From Terebella lapidaria (Eukaryota > Annelida > Polychaeta > Terebellida > Terebellidae), in NCBI GenBank assembly GCA_949152475.1, contig OX424568.1, positions 6,361,667-6,425,666 on the forward strand: DNA of 64,000 nt, read 5' to 3'. Under the pieces are notes generated by a model. The model searched no databases. It had not been told where the DNA came from and saw only the letters and a list, made by a program, of their open reading frames with translations. The position numbers were made by a program, and so were the translations under genes. Numbering within the stretch: position 1 is the stretch's first letter; each line of letters opens with the position of its first letter. Shown here piece after piece: positions 24,260-34,567 of the stretch.

Positions 24260-25787
24260 TAGCCCAAAGGCTAGACGGTTACCGGACAATATATGTTTTA
24301 TATTTTAGGAATTAGCCATTTTATCCCGTTTACCTTGGAAATAAGGTCGCTGGTCAAATTCAAAGTCACAAGATTATTCAGCATATATCATTTCCTATAC
24401 GTCCACAATTGATTCCTAATCTCAAATCTCAATATTAAGTGATTAGGCAAAATGTGTCCCATTATAAGCATAGGGGAATCTAACATGGGAAAATCCCATT
24501 TGGGACGAGTTTCGGCTCAAAGTGGCTAACTTTGAGCGATTCAAGAGTAACGAAATTTATACACGTCACAGGGGTATATATGTACGGAAGCGTATTAGGG
24601 CCACATGAGGTTTTTTGTCAACTCAATTTGCGACTTATTATGTCGATAAATTGAGATATTATCTCGATAATTCGACTTATTATCTCGATAAATCGAGTTA
24701 GTCATCTCGATGAATCGAGTTACTTATCTCGATAAATCGAGTAAAATATTTCAAAAATCGAGATATTATCTCGATAAATCGACTTATTATGTCGGTAAAT
24801 GGAGTTATTTATCTCGATAAATCGACTTATTATCTCGATCAATCGACTTATGTCTTAGGCATTTCAAGTTCAAGTAAAATGGAAATATGTTTGACATTAG
24901 TCATATTGAACACCATATAGAGTAGGCTTATTTGATCGAACATGAAAACGTTAAATATTGTACAATTCAGACCAAACTACCGAACTAAAAACTGTAGTGA
25001 AGTTACAATATCACTATCTCTTAGAAAAATGCAACTTGTTCTTGAATGAAATTGGTATATTTTTGTTCAAAATTATTTAGCTATTAAAATTTGGAATGAG
25101 GTAACATTATCTGGAATGTCTTCTTAAATTGAATAGTTTGGCATTATTATTTCAGTGATTAATATAATGACTGTTAATCATATACATCATATAGTTTTCA
25201 ATATGAGTAATCAGTATATATTCTTTTTCCTATTGTTGCCATGGTAACTAATGAAATGATATGGCTTGCCTATATTACGGTTGATGCATATTCATTTTAC
25301 TTGTACTTTAAATGTCTGAGCCATAAGTCGATTTATCGAGATAATTAACTCGATTTATCGAGATAATTCAGTCGATTTATCGTGATAATATCTCGATTTA
25401 TCGAGATATTAAGTCGATTTATCGATATATTAAGTCGATTTATCGAGATAACTAACTCGATTTATCGAGATAATAAGTCGACAAATTGAATTAAAAAAAA
25501 CTCATGTGGCCCTAATAGGCTTCCGTAATATATGAGATATGTTATGCATCAATAAAAAAAGTTACTGAATAGATTTTGAGAAAACGATCGTCAAAGTCCG
25601 AAATTGGCCGCTTTTGGTCGAAAATGAAATAAATGCGAAATATTATTTTGAAATAAATGCGAAAAAAAAAAAATAAATACCTCCTTCTCGAAAAACGTTT
25701 AGGCATTTTTGTGAAAATTCAGAAAGATTCAATTGTAAATTTTAAAGATAAAAATGTAGACGGACGACGACCAAAGGTCCGTGAACC
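24260..25787 (-). mobile_element. GGTTACC-family element, reverse orientation, interrupted
   Basis: Read on the minus strand it runs from GGTTCACGGACC at 25787 to TTTGGGCTA at 24260, so both family ends are present. The interior shows AAATGGCC words, ATCAATTGTGGAC-like and GATTCAAG/CTTGAATC sequence shared with other copies. It is split by the foldback element at 24583-25527, and the split is exact (7-bp duplication). Confidence 0.75.
24583..25527. mobile_element. 945-bp foldback element with CTCGATAAATCGAG arrays and 7-bp target duplication
   Basis: The element starts TACGGAAGCGTATTAGGGCC and ends with the reverse complement of TACGGAAGCCTATTAGGGCC. The inverted arms extend about 280-300 bp each and are built of near-palindromic units such as TCTCGATAAATCGAGTTA and TCTCGATAAATCGACTTA spaced roughly 19-20 bp apart. 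ATATATG is present directly outside both ends (24576-24582 and 25528-25534). Removing one copy restores a continuous GGTTACC element. Non-coding; superfamily unknown. Confidence 0.9.
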
Positions 25788-25887
25788 TAAGGATGGGACA
25801 AGTGTACAAAGCTGGAAGTACGAAGCCATTTTGTGTGTGGTAACGCGCGTCACCACCCACAGTCTACTGACGGTGCTATTGGAAGTG

Positions 25888-25895
25888 TATAAATA
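25888..25895 (+). promoter_or_regulatory. TATA box of the single-exon gene
   Basis: TATAAATA lies 116 bp before the preferred ATG at 26004. A start near 25915-25925 (GATCAGCCATTCAG) would give a normal TATA-to-start spacing and a 5' leader of about 80-90 nt. The 51-bp block at 25825-25875, just upstream, is shared with 17383-17433. Confidence 0.6.
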
Positions 25896-26003
25896 TAGAT
25901 GGGCCCTATAGTATAGATCAGCCATTCAGCAGTGTTGTTCACTTGGTCATCAAAGCTGGTGATTCAAATCCCCAGGATCAGGCTACAAGAAATAGATTCC
26001 AAT

Positions 26004-27575
26004 ATGGCTGTGGCTGCACCTGAGTGGGAATACTGCCTTTCAAACGAAGGGTCCTCAGGCCGGGTTCTCCCTGGTTACTTCGCGCATTTTAGTGAAAACC
26101 ACAAATTCATAAGGAACGGAACATTACAAGGCTCGCGCGAAGTAGGAAGTTCGGCGCTTCAGAGTGTCTCAATCCCGGAAACGGATTTGAGGGTTTCACA
26201 TGACGCTGAACTCGAGAGTGTCGAGGGCATAATCAGCAAAGGTGGTTTCCAAGGTGGATATCCGAGAATCAACCGCTACCGGGCTAAGGGTGTGAAGTTA
26301 TCGTGGTGGGCCTTGGACTATCCTTGGGGACAGTATTATCACAGTTCAAACCCCTCACCAGTCCTGTGCAGTGATGAGGAATCACGTTATGGAAACTACA
26401 GGTTCTCTTACAAATTTGAGGAACTCATCGATTCCTATAAGAACCTGTGTCATGAATCCGGAATGGGGCGGGATATAGAGTTCCGCAAACTGGGCACCTT
26501 CACATACAAGAAGGAAGTTATGTATACTGTGATAATTTGTGCCAAAACAAAGGGGGTCGAAATATTCGACGAACTTCCATCAGCGGAAATTTCGGCGGGT
26601 GAAGTGAATGATAAACACACCGTGTGTGGATATTGCACTGGAGATGGGCAAAGGATATGGCATTACAACCCTTCCTCGTTCACAGAGTACAAAAACGGAT
26701 GCAAAATGGCCTGGGATCATATTGCCTTTGCATTCTATTTGCCAAACAACAAAATCCTCAATGTTAGCGAAATACGGTCGTTTCAATTTAAAATCATCCG
26801 TAGAGCAAAAATACTAGTGAATAAAGTAGATGGCTGTTACCAAAACGATGGAAGCAGAATAGGATGGACACAGATTGAAGCAGTTCGTCAGCTCCGTGAC
26901 AAGCTGAAGAGGATTCCAAAGCAGCAATCACTGATATATGAAACAGTTCTCAAAGAAGTCCAACCCCGGCAAGGCCAGACACCAACCCAGAAACCAGCCC
27001 CGCCACAAGGTCAGACACCAGCCAAGATGCAGGCACAGACAATCAGCGCAAATGCAGACCCAGATACCAAGCAGGATGCAAGCCCAGGCACCAGCCAAGT
27101 TGCAGGCCCAGGCACCAAGCCAGATGCATTCCCAGACACCAAGTCAGATGCAAGCCCAGGCACTAGCCAAGTTGTAGGCCCAGGCATCAAGCCAGATGCA
27201 AGCCCAGGCACTAGCCAAGTTGCAGACCCGGACACCAAGCCAGATGCAAGCCCAGGCACTAGCCAAGTTGCAGGCCCAAACACCAAGCCAGATGCAAGCC
27301 CAGGCACTAGCCAAGTTGCAGGCCCAAACACCAAGCCAGATGCAGGTCCAGGCACTAGCCAAGTTGTAGGCCCAGGCATCAAGCCAGGTGCAGACACCAA
27401 GCCAGATGACAGCCCAGGCACCAGCACAGATGTAGGCTCAGACACCAAGCCAGGTGCAAGCCCAGGTACCAGCCAAGATGCAAGCCCAGACACAAGCCCG
27501 GATGCAGACTCACACTATCAGCCCAGGGACAAAAAGCGAAGAACCACAATGAACCCAGAAACATCAGAATATTGA
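26004..27575 (+). CDS. Single-exon gene, unknown family, with a repetitive D/P/S/G/T-rich tail
   Basis: The frame is open from 25932. I prefer the ATG at 26004 (AATATGG, MAVAAPEWEYCLSNEG), giving 523 residues, because the preceding 24 codons lie close to the likely transcription start. Residues 1 to about 330 look like a folded domain: W/Y/C-rich blocks such as VKLSWWALDYPWGQYYH, CGYCTGDGQRIWHYNPSSF and CKMAWDHIAFAFYLPNNK. The stretch from about 285 to 320 is basic (KIIRRAKILVNKVDG, LRDKLKRIPK). Residues from about 330 on are low complexity, with 16-residue repeats of the type KPDASPGTSQVAGPNT, ending KKRRTTMNPETSEY. No signal peptide or membrane segment is visible. I do not recognise the family and assign no function. 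Codon use, the intact long frame and the upstream TATA box argue for a real gene. Confidence 0.75.
   Translation: MAVAAPEWEYCLSNEGSSGRVLPGYFAHFSENHKFIRNGTLQGSREVGSSALQSVSIPETDLRVSHDAELESVEGIISKGGFQGGYPRINRYRAKGVKLSWWALDYPWGQYYHSSNPSPVLCSDEESRYGNYRFSYKFEELIDSYKNLCHESGMGRDIEFRKLGTFTYKKEVMYTVIICAKTKGVEIFDELPSAEISAGEVNDKHTVCGYCTGDGQRIWHYNPSSFTEYKNGCKMAWDHIAFAFYLPNNKILNVSEIRSFQFKIIRRAKILVNKVDGCYQNDGSRIGWTQIEAVRQLRDKLKRIPKQQSLIYETVLKEVQPRQGQTPTQKPAPPQGQTPAKMQAQTISANADPDTKQDASPGTSQVAGPGTKPDAFPDTKSDASPGTSQVVGPGIKPDASPGTSQVADPDTKPDASPGTSQVAGPNTKPDASPGTSQVAGPNTKPDAGPGTSQVVGPGIKPGADTKPDDSPGTSTDVGSDTKPGASPGTSQDASPDTSPDADSHYQPRDKKRRTTMNPETSEY
27059..27500 (+). repeat. 48-bp coding minisatellite
   Basis: Tandem units of 48 bp (16 codons) encode variants of KPDASPGTSQVAGPNT. 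Typical DNA words are AAGCCAGATGCAAGCCCAGG and CACTAGCCAAGTTG. Outer units are irregular and partly half-length. The period is a multiple of three, so copy-number change keeps the frame. Confidence 0.9.
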
Positions 27576-27777
27576 AATAGAGCTATAATATCAAACACCA
27601 TTGCGTAAACTGTTGATTACTTTTGATAATGTGCATTTTACTGTAGATCATCCGGTATCGCTGTACAGCTTATCATACCGCTGCACTAAAAATCCGCCCT
27701 CATCCAGAATTTATAACTCACGAATCTTTCACAACTATGTGGTGGACGCAAAAGTTCGGTGAGATTGATAGAAGCTC

Positions 27778-27778
27778 A

Positions 27779-27830
<52 letters not shown>
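27778..27830. repeat. (ATT)n microsatellite
   Basis: About 17 uninterrupted TAT/ATT triplets followed by GTTGTTGTTC. It lies 200 bp beyond the stop codon of the single-exon gene. Confidence 0.95.
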
Positions 27831-28179
27831 GTTGTTGTTCTTGTCCTTGTTGTAAAATCGATGGGAACACATGTCATGCCATCTTTGTGACACCACAAAA
27901 GTATCTGGATTTATATCTATGGATATGTCCTTGTAGGGCTGGTGGCCGGGTTTGAGATATTTTTAAATACCTACTATACGTGGATATACTCTCAGAGTGT
28001 GGTAATTATGTGAGCTGAAATGTTATCACTTAATTTAAAGGAACATTGAAGTGAATTGGTGTAAATTCATTTCTGCATTGTTAAAAATACTGTTTGTGAT
28101 TTAAATATCTAGATTAACACAGAAACAAACTCAAATGTGATTATCAAGGAATCAATCAAAATCGTATTTAGGATTTTTA

Positions 28180-28942
28180 TGTCCCCCGGAGTGGGGACAT
28201 ATAGTTTTTGTGCGGGTTCCTGTGAGCCGTGCGCCGTCCCAGAAACAACGTTATATGCACTTTATTCCGAAACGTACCAAGATATCATCACGAAACTTTT
28301 TGTACATTTACATCGGGCCCTGAGGTAGTTACATTATTATGTAACTAATTCACTATTGAATTTCAGCCAACTCGGAAAAACAAGATGGCCGCCACAAAAA
28401 AAATACTTTTTTCGGGAAAACGACGTCACGCACTTTATTCCGAAACGTGTCAAGATATCATCACGAAACTTTTTGTACACATACATGGGGCCTTGAGGTA
28501 GGTTGCAATTGAATTTAAGCCGGATCGGAGAAACAAGATGGCCGCAATAAAAAAAAAAATTTTCAGGAAAACGACGTTACGCACTTTATTCCGAAACGTA
28601 CCGAGATATCATCAAGAAACTTTTTATACACATACATATGGGGACCTGTGGTAGGTTGCCTTTGATTTTCAGCGGTATCAGAAAAGCAAGATGGCCGCCA
28701 CAATAAAAAAACATATTTTGCTCGGGAAAACGACGTCACAAACCTTAATCGAAACGTAACAAGAAACTATCGCGAAATTTTTTGTACACTTACATCGGGC
28801 CGCCAAAAAACACCATTATTTTTTACGGAAAGCGACGTCACGCACGCCAAATCGGAAAAACAAGATGGCCGCCACAAAAAAGAAAACATTTTTTTAAAAA
28901 AAATGATGTCACATACTTTATTCCGAAACAAACCGGGGGACA
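28180..28942. mobile_element. 0.76 kb TIR-like element with TGTCCCCCGG ends and internal ~160-bp units
   Basis: The element starts TGTCCCCCGGAGTGGGGACA, itself a small hairpin, and ends CCGGGGGACA. The interior has four diverged tandem units of about 145-175 bp. Each has ACTTTATTCCGAAACGT, GATATCATCACGAAACTTTT and ACAAGATGGCCGCCAC, starting near 28257, 28432, 28577 and 28737. It contains no coding sequence. Confidence 0.75.
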
Positions 28943-29129
28943 CCTGTGCGGTCGTGAGACCGACTGCCTCTCCCCCACCGCCCTCTAGTTCGTTTGTGTA
29001 TTAATTCGTTGCTGTTCATAATTGTATAACCATATACATGTAAAACAGGGTCGAGTCGAGTCCGTTTAATTTTGAGTTGTTTAGAACCAGAAGGCGGATA
29101 AAATTATTTGTTATTCAAATGACTTACGA

Positions 29130-29640
29130 CACAAGACTGCCATTCTATAGTTACCCAGAGAGTCTTTATAATACCAAACAATTTCGTTACAGAAGGGTTG
29201 TTTGTCCAACGCGACTTCCATGGTTTGAGAAATTGTACCACGGTTGACACCTTTTACATTAGTTCAGAGCCTCAGGCTGCTGCTGTATGTTCACGTAGAT
29301 ACACCCATATTTCAAACACTTCATGTTGTTTGTCCAACGCGACTTCCATGGTTTGAGAAATTGTACCACGGTTGACACCTTTTACATTAGTTCAGAGCCT
29401 CAGGCTGCTGCTGTATGTTCACGTAGATACACCCATATTTCAAACACTTCAATCCTCTCGCATTTACTGTATATGTATTTGTCACGGCTGTTTTCGGCCT
29501 ATTCTATGCGTAACCGCTTTACAGAGAAGACGTTCAGCCACGACCGATAACTCGTATAAGTATTGTAAAAAAATTCACCTCCACCAAGGATCAATATTTG
29601 TATAAAATAAGCATGTTTTTCAGACGTCTGAAATTTCGTT
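29130..29640 (+). repeat. Dispersed repeat, copy 1, with an exact 128-bp tandem duplication
   Basis: 29197-29324 and 29325-29451 are essentially identical (GTTGTTTGTCCAACGCGACT ... CAAACACTTCA). The flanks, including CCAGAGAGTCTTTATAATAC and TTCACCTCCACCAAGGATCA, match the second copy at 61735-62190, which lacks the duplication. No domain is encoded. Confidence 0.8.
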
Positions 29641-29652
29641 TGTTTGTTTCTA

Positions 29653-30240
29653 GGTTACCGCCCTATGGTCCGATAACCTATTGGCATGGGATTGCGTCCG
29701 TCGTCCGTTCACATTTTCATTTTTAAAGCAGTTGCCTTCGAATTCAGTCAATATTTTTTTGAAAACTATATTTCATATTAAACATGCTAGACTAACAGAA
29801 TGAAACATACTCACATCAAATGTAATGAAAATAACCAGTCCTCAGGGAAATTTTGCTCATTTGAACAGGCGGTTCTCGCGTAAAAACAGGAACTGTATCC
29901 ATCACACGCAGATGTAAACAAAGCATAGAAGTGCGAGATAGACTGACAATTCCACGCACATCATGGTATATCACTGATTATTTTCTCACAACCACACTGT
30001 ATATGCACATACGAACTGGAAAATATACTCGATGTGGACTTTTAAGCGCGAATTGAGCATTGTTTACTTTCGGGTTTGATGGATACACTTCGTTTGTTTA
30101 TTTACAAAACCGGTACAAAATGGGCACTAAAACGAATGAAAAGTCAACTCGGACGGACTGTAATCATCAAAATCATTGAGCACACACTTTGTCGTATTGC
30201 ATAGATGGGTCTAACAGAAAATTGGTTTTGAAAAAAATAT
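29653..30240 (+). repeat. GGTTACC-family 5' fragment
   Basis: The 5' hairpin region AGGTTACCGCCC, TAT, GGTCCGATAACC is followed by GCGTCCGTCGTCC. Sequence from about 29730 to 30240 is then unlike other copies and probably unrelated. A piece of family interior (GGCGGCCAATTTCGAC, GGCGGCCATTTTCTCAAAAT) reappears at 30344-30430. Confidence 0.5.
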
Positions 30241-30468
30241 TGCATACATTCGAAGGCAGCTGAAATTTTGCACCAAAATACCTAAAAAGATTTCCAGGAA
30301 AGAATTTTTTTTAGTTTTTAGTTTTTCGCATTTTTTTTCCAAAATGGCGGCCAATTTCGACGAAAAATTGTCAATTTTGGACTTTGGCGGCCATTTTCTC
30401 AAAATCTGTTCAGGAACTTTTTTCTTATCGATGCATAACATTCCTCATTGGACCCCTAGGAACTTTTT

Positions 30469-32330
30469 AGGTTATCGGACCATAGACCATAGGACCTATT
30501 GCCGTCACGTTGCGTCCGTCGTCGTCGTCGTCGTCCGTCGTCCACATTTTTATCTTTTTTGTTTACGGTCGAATCTTTCTGAAATTTTGCACAAAAATGC
30601 CTAAAAATATTTCGAGAGGGAGGTATTTTTTTGTTTTTTGATTTTCGCATTTCTTTCAAAATGGCGGCCGTTTTCGTGGAAAAATCGCCAATTTTGGACT
30701 TTGGCGGTAGTTTTCTCAAAATCTGTTCAGTACTCCTCATATATACCCCTATGATGTGTATAAGTTTCGTTGCCCTTGAATCGCTCGAAGTGGGCCATTT
30801 TGGGCCCAAATGGGACATTCCCATGTTAAATTCTCCTATGCTTCATAATGGGACACGTTATGCCTAATATCCCACTTAGTATTGAGATTAGAGACTAGGA
30901 ATCAATTGTGGACATATAGGAAATGATATCTGCTGAAAATCCTCATGACCTTGAATTTGACCTTTGACCTCATTTTCAAGGTCAAAGCACAAAATGGCTA
31001 ATATCTCACTTATTATAGACTTTACAGCTTAGATATCAATTGTGGACATATAGGAAATGATATCAGTCGAATATTCTCGTGACGTCGAATTTGACCTTTC
31101 ACCTCATTTTCAAGGTCAAAGCACAAAATGACTAATATCTCGCTTATTATCGACTTCACAGCTTAGAAATCAATTGTGGACATATAGGAAATGATATATG
31201 CTGAATATTCTGATGACCTTGAATTTGACCTTTGACCTCCTTTTCAAGGTCAAAGCACAAAATGGCTAATATCTCACTTATTATGGACTTTACAGCTCAG
31301 ATATCAATTGTGGACATATAGGAAATGATATCGGCCGATTTTTCTCATGACCTTGAATCTGACCTTTGACCTCATTTTCTAGGTCAAAGCACAAAATGGC
31401 TAATATCTCGCTTATTATGGACTTTACAGCTTAGGAATCAATTGTGAACATATAGGAAATTATATATGCTGAATATTCTGATGACCTTGAATTTGACCTT
31501 TGACCTCCTTTTCAAGGTCAAAGCACAAAATGGCTAATATCTCACTTATTATGGACTTTACAGCTCAGATATCAATTGTGGACATATAGGAAATGATATC
31601 GGCCGATTTTTCTCATGACCTTGAATCTGACCTTTGACCTCATTTTCTAGGTCAAAGCACAAAATGGCTAATATCTCGCTTATTATGGACTTTACAGCTT
31701 AGGAATCAATTGTGAACATATAGGAAATTATATATGCTGAATATTCTCGTGACCTTGAATTTGACCTTTGACCTCATTTCCAAGGTCACAGGACAAAAAT
31801 GATATCTCGCTTATTATCGACTTTACAGCTTAGGAATCAATTGTGAACATATAGGAAATGATATATGCTGAATATTCTCGTGACCTTGAATTTGACCTTT
31901 GACCTCATTTTCAAGGTCACATGACAAAATGGCTAATATCTCGCTTATTATCGACTTTACAGCTTAGGAATCAATTGTGAACATATAGGAAATGATATAT
32001 GCTGAATATTCTCGTGATCTTGAATTTGACCTCTGACCTCGGTTTCAAGGTCACATGACAAAATGGCTAATATCTCGCTTATTATCGACTTTACAGCTTA
32101 GGAATCAATTGTGAACATATAGGAAATGATATATGCTGAATATTCTCGTGACCTTGAATTTGACCTCTGACCTCGATTTCAAGGTCAGAGCAGCCGTTTT
32201 CGTCGAAAAATGGCCAATTTTGGACTTTGATGGTCGTTTTCTCAAAATCTGTTCAGTAACTTTTTTTCTTATTGATGTATTAACTGTACATATTTTGCAT
32301 ATTACTGAATATATGTTCTCTTTCCAGTTC
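30469..32330 (+). repeat. GGTTACC-family element with expanded 133-bp internal units
   Basis: The 5' end is AGGTTATCGGACCATAGACC, then the CGTCGTCGTCGTCCGTCG run and AAAATGGCGGCCGTTTTCGT. From about 30880 to 32180 there are about ten tandem units of 133-134 bp, each with GACCTTGAATTTGACC, AAATGGCTAATATCTC and ATCAATTGTG.ACATATAGG. It ends with a second piece of the interior (GCCGTTTTCGTCGAAAAATG). The normal 3' signature is absent here. Confidence 0.8.
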
Positions 32331-32594
32331 TGATTGCGTTATACCTGACATTGCACATTCTTTCACATATACAATCCTTACCATTCGAAGTTAAGCCTGA
32401 GGCGAAGTGTTTGGGGTTCACTTCTTAATACGTCCCCCGAATGGTTTTGATTGCTATATGTCTGTGTGTGTGTAGGTGTCTTTATGTTTCATTTAAGAAA
32501 ACTTGTATTTCCCCTATTTAACTTCGTTAATTTCGTTATTAATATGAGAGAAGGCCGCGAGCCTGTGTATCTGTGAAAGATGCACACACATAAT

Positions 32595-33030
32595 TAGTGT
32601 TGGAACAATCATCGATTATAATCGATGATTGATTGAAAAGATTTTCAATCAAACGTTTGATTATGCTTTCACATAATCGATTATTTCAATTGTATGAATA
32701 TTCTTCACATTTCCCAAAAATATCTTAGAAAATCTGTTACTCGAGTTATTGTACCACTGCAAAAGTGCAAAGTTTGAGTGTAACTTGATACAAAACCGAT
32801 GGGAAAGAAGAATGGTACACAAAATATAAAGAATAATAAAATTTTACAACAAAAGTTTGATTTATACTAATTGCAAAGTACATTTATATGGTTACATGAA
32901 AAAAAAACGTCATCTATGGTGTCATATTTTATGGGTGTTACATGTATATTATTTCAAGTATTAATTGATGATTGATTGAAAATATGTTTCAATCATCAAA
33001 CATGTCTGCACATTTCAATTCCCAACACTA
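32595..33030. mobile_element. 436-bp hAT-like MITE with perfect 8-bp target duplication
   Basis: The terminal inverted repeats are TAGTGTTGGAACAATCATCG at the left and, read in reverse complement from the right, TAGTGTTGGGAATTGAAATG. CACATAAT occurs directly outside both ends (32587-32594 and 33031-33038). An 8-bp duplication and a TAGTGTTGG terminus are typical of hAT elements. The subterminal regions contain CGATTATAATCGATG-type palindromes. There is no transposase. Confidence 0.92.
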
Positions 33031-33199
33031 CACATAATGCCTTTAGCAGGTGGCACGCATCCACTGCTTTATGGCACGCATCCATTGCTTTATGGCCCCA
33101 TGGCGACAAAGTTAACGAGTTTAAATGCCCTCAAAAGCATGCCTCAGGAGCATGAGCAGACGGTTTGGTGATCACTGATCAAGGTTATAAAAGACAGTT

Positions 33200-33312
33200 A
33201 ACCGGTGTTTGACGGTTAACCAGTTAATCATTTGGAGATTTAACAGCCGGTTATTCGCGGTTATTAAAAAATGCTAGCCGTCGGCGGTTAACCCATTAAT
33301 CGTGCAGGCCCT
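33200..33312. repeat. Remnant of a second hAT-like element
   Basis: Repeated GTTAACC/GGTTAA words lead to an end CGTGCAGGCCCT. In reverse complement this is AGGGCCTGCACG, the kind of end seen in hAT elements. The other end is not clear. A 21-bp direct duplication (TGGCACGCATCCACTGCTTTA) precedes it at 33050-33092. Confidence 0.35.
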
Positions 33313-33996
33313 ATTTATTATTGACTTTACAGCTTAGGAATCAGTTGTGCACCTATAGGGAATGATGTGTACATGCCAAATATTTTGATGACCATTAATT
33401 CGACCTTCGACCTTATTTTCAAGGTCATGGAACAAAATTGCTATTTTGTTTTACATGTTATTGAATTTACAGCTTAGCAAACAATGGACACATCGGGATT
33501 CCAAAATGTTCTATTTTACGTTTGTTTTTGGCATCATCAAAATCTGACTATTGGTGGTAATAAATTGATACTTACTTTCATATCACTGAGTCAGACGTTG
33601 AATCTGTCCCCGAGGATACCTTCTGGCTTGTGATTAGGTACTTAGGTACTTATGTACTTGTCATACATCTATTCCATGGGGTTTGTTTCAGATTTCTAAA
33701 TATTTTCATAGGTTGTTGGGCAGTTGTATACTAATTCCACCAGGTGTACAGTAGAAACAACTACATTTAACACACTGTCTGCCCCTGATGACGCCAGTGT
33801 GTCTTTGGATAAACTATTTGGTCGGGCTTTGTTTCTATTCCAAAATGTTTACGTTTGCTTTTGGTATCATCAAAATCTGACTATTGGTGGTAATAGATTG
33901 ATACTTACATTCATATTACTGAGTCGGTGTCACTGCTGGCGGACGTTGAATCTGTCCCCGAGGATATCTTGTCCGGTAACCAGTCTTAGCCCTTGT
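33313..33996 (+). repeat. GGTTACC-family 3' fragment with an internal duplication
   Basis: It resumes one 133-bp-type unit (TTATTGACTTTACAGCTTAGG) and ends with GTCCGGTAACCAGTCTTAGC at 33971-33990, the family's 3' signature. Within it, 33505-33625 and 33840-33966 are diverged direct copies of one segment (ATCATCAAAATCTGACTATT, GTTGAATCTGTCCCCGAGGA). Confidence 0.6.
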
Positions 33997-34240
33997 TTCT
34001 AATAAACACCAAATTGTCCCAAAATTTGACCATAGTTGCTCTAACCCTGGTCAATGAATACTTTGGCAACAAAGTTATAATTTGTTCGATTACGCAATGA
34101 ATACAAACAGTGAATATCACTGATAGATAGTTTGATCTCCATTTCATTTACATGCCTCGTGGGGAAACTTTCAGGATAGTGGGGCAACATGATACAGAGT
34201 ACGGAAGACCGTTAGTGCCAGGTGTGAAAATATATTTAAG

Positions 34241-34284
34241 TGGCGGCCACCACATAATTATCTGGCGGCCGCCACATAATTATC
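34241..34284. repeat. Palindromic 22-bp tandem repeat, left half
   Basis: Two 22-bp units, each made of the 12-bp palindrome TGGCGGCCGCCA (one base changed in the first unit) followed by CATAATTATC. Two more units lie at 42371-42410. A SINE sits exactly between units 2 and 3. Confidence 0.85.
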
Positions 34285-34557
34285 CAGCCATGATAGCTCA
34301 GTTGGTTAAGGCGTTAGGGTTGAGTGCGGGAGGTACCGGGTTCAATCCTTGGCGCCGGCGCTGAAAGACTTTCATTGGGGGATCTGTTTCACCCATCAGT
34401 AAAATGGGTACCTGGCTATAGACAGAGATGGCAATGTGTATGAATACTGTATGTGCACCAGAGATGGTTGCCTAAGTTACAGCTGTATGCCTCCCGGGAG
34501 GTTGAAAATGTGTCGGAATGAACAGGTCTGCCAGGGGTAATAATTGTAAAGCGCTTT
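34285..34557 (+). mobile_element. tRNA-derived SINE, 5' part
   Basis: A tRNA-like head carries an A-box-like TAGCTCAGTTGG at 34294-34305 and a B-box-like GGGTTCAATCC at 34338-34348, the internal RNA polymerase III promoter. A non-tRNA body follows (AAAATGGGTACCTGGCTA, CTCCCGGGAGGTTGAAA) and reaches GTAAAGCGCTTT at 34546-34557, where the giant foldback element interrupts it. ATTATC flanks the complete SINE at 34279-34284 and 42365-42370 as target duplication. It is not a functional tRNA gene: there is no matching acceptor stem, and the anticodon arm is poor. Confidence 0.8.
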
Positions 34558-34567
34558 TAGTGCAGGT

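Noticed and set aside
34285-34360. Functional tRNA gene
   Set aside because: A and B boxes are present, but the acceptor stem does not pair, the anticodon arm is poor, and the sequence continues into a SINE body and tail.
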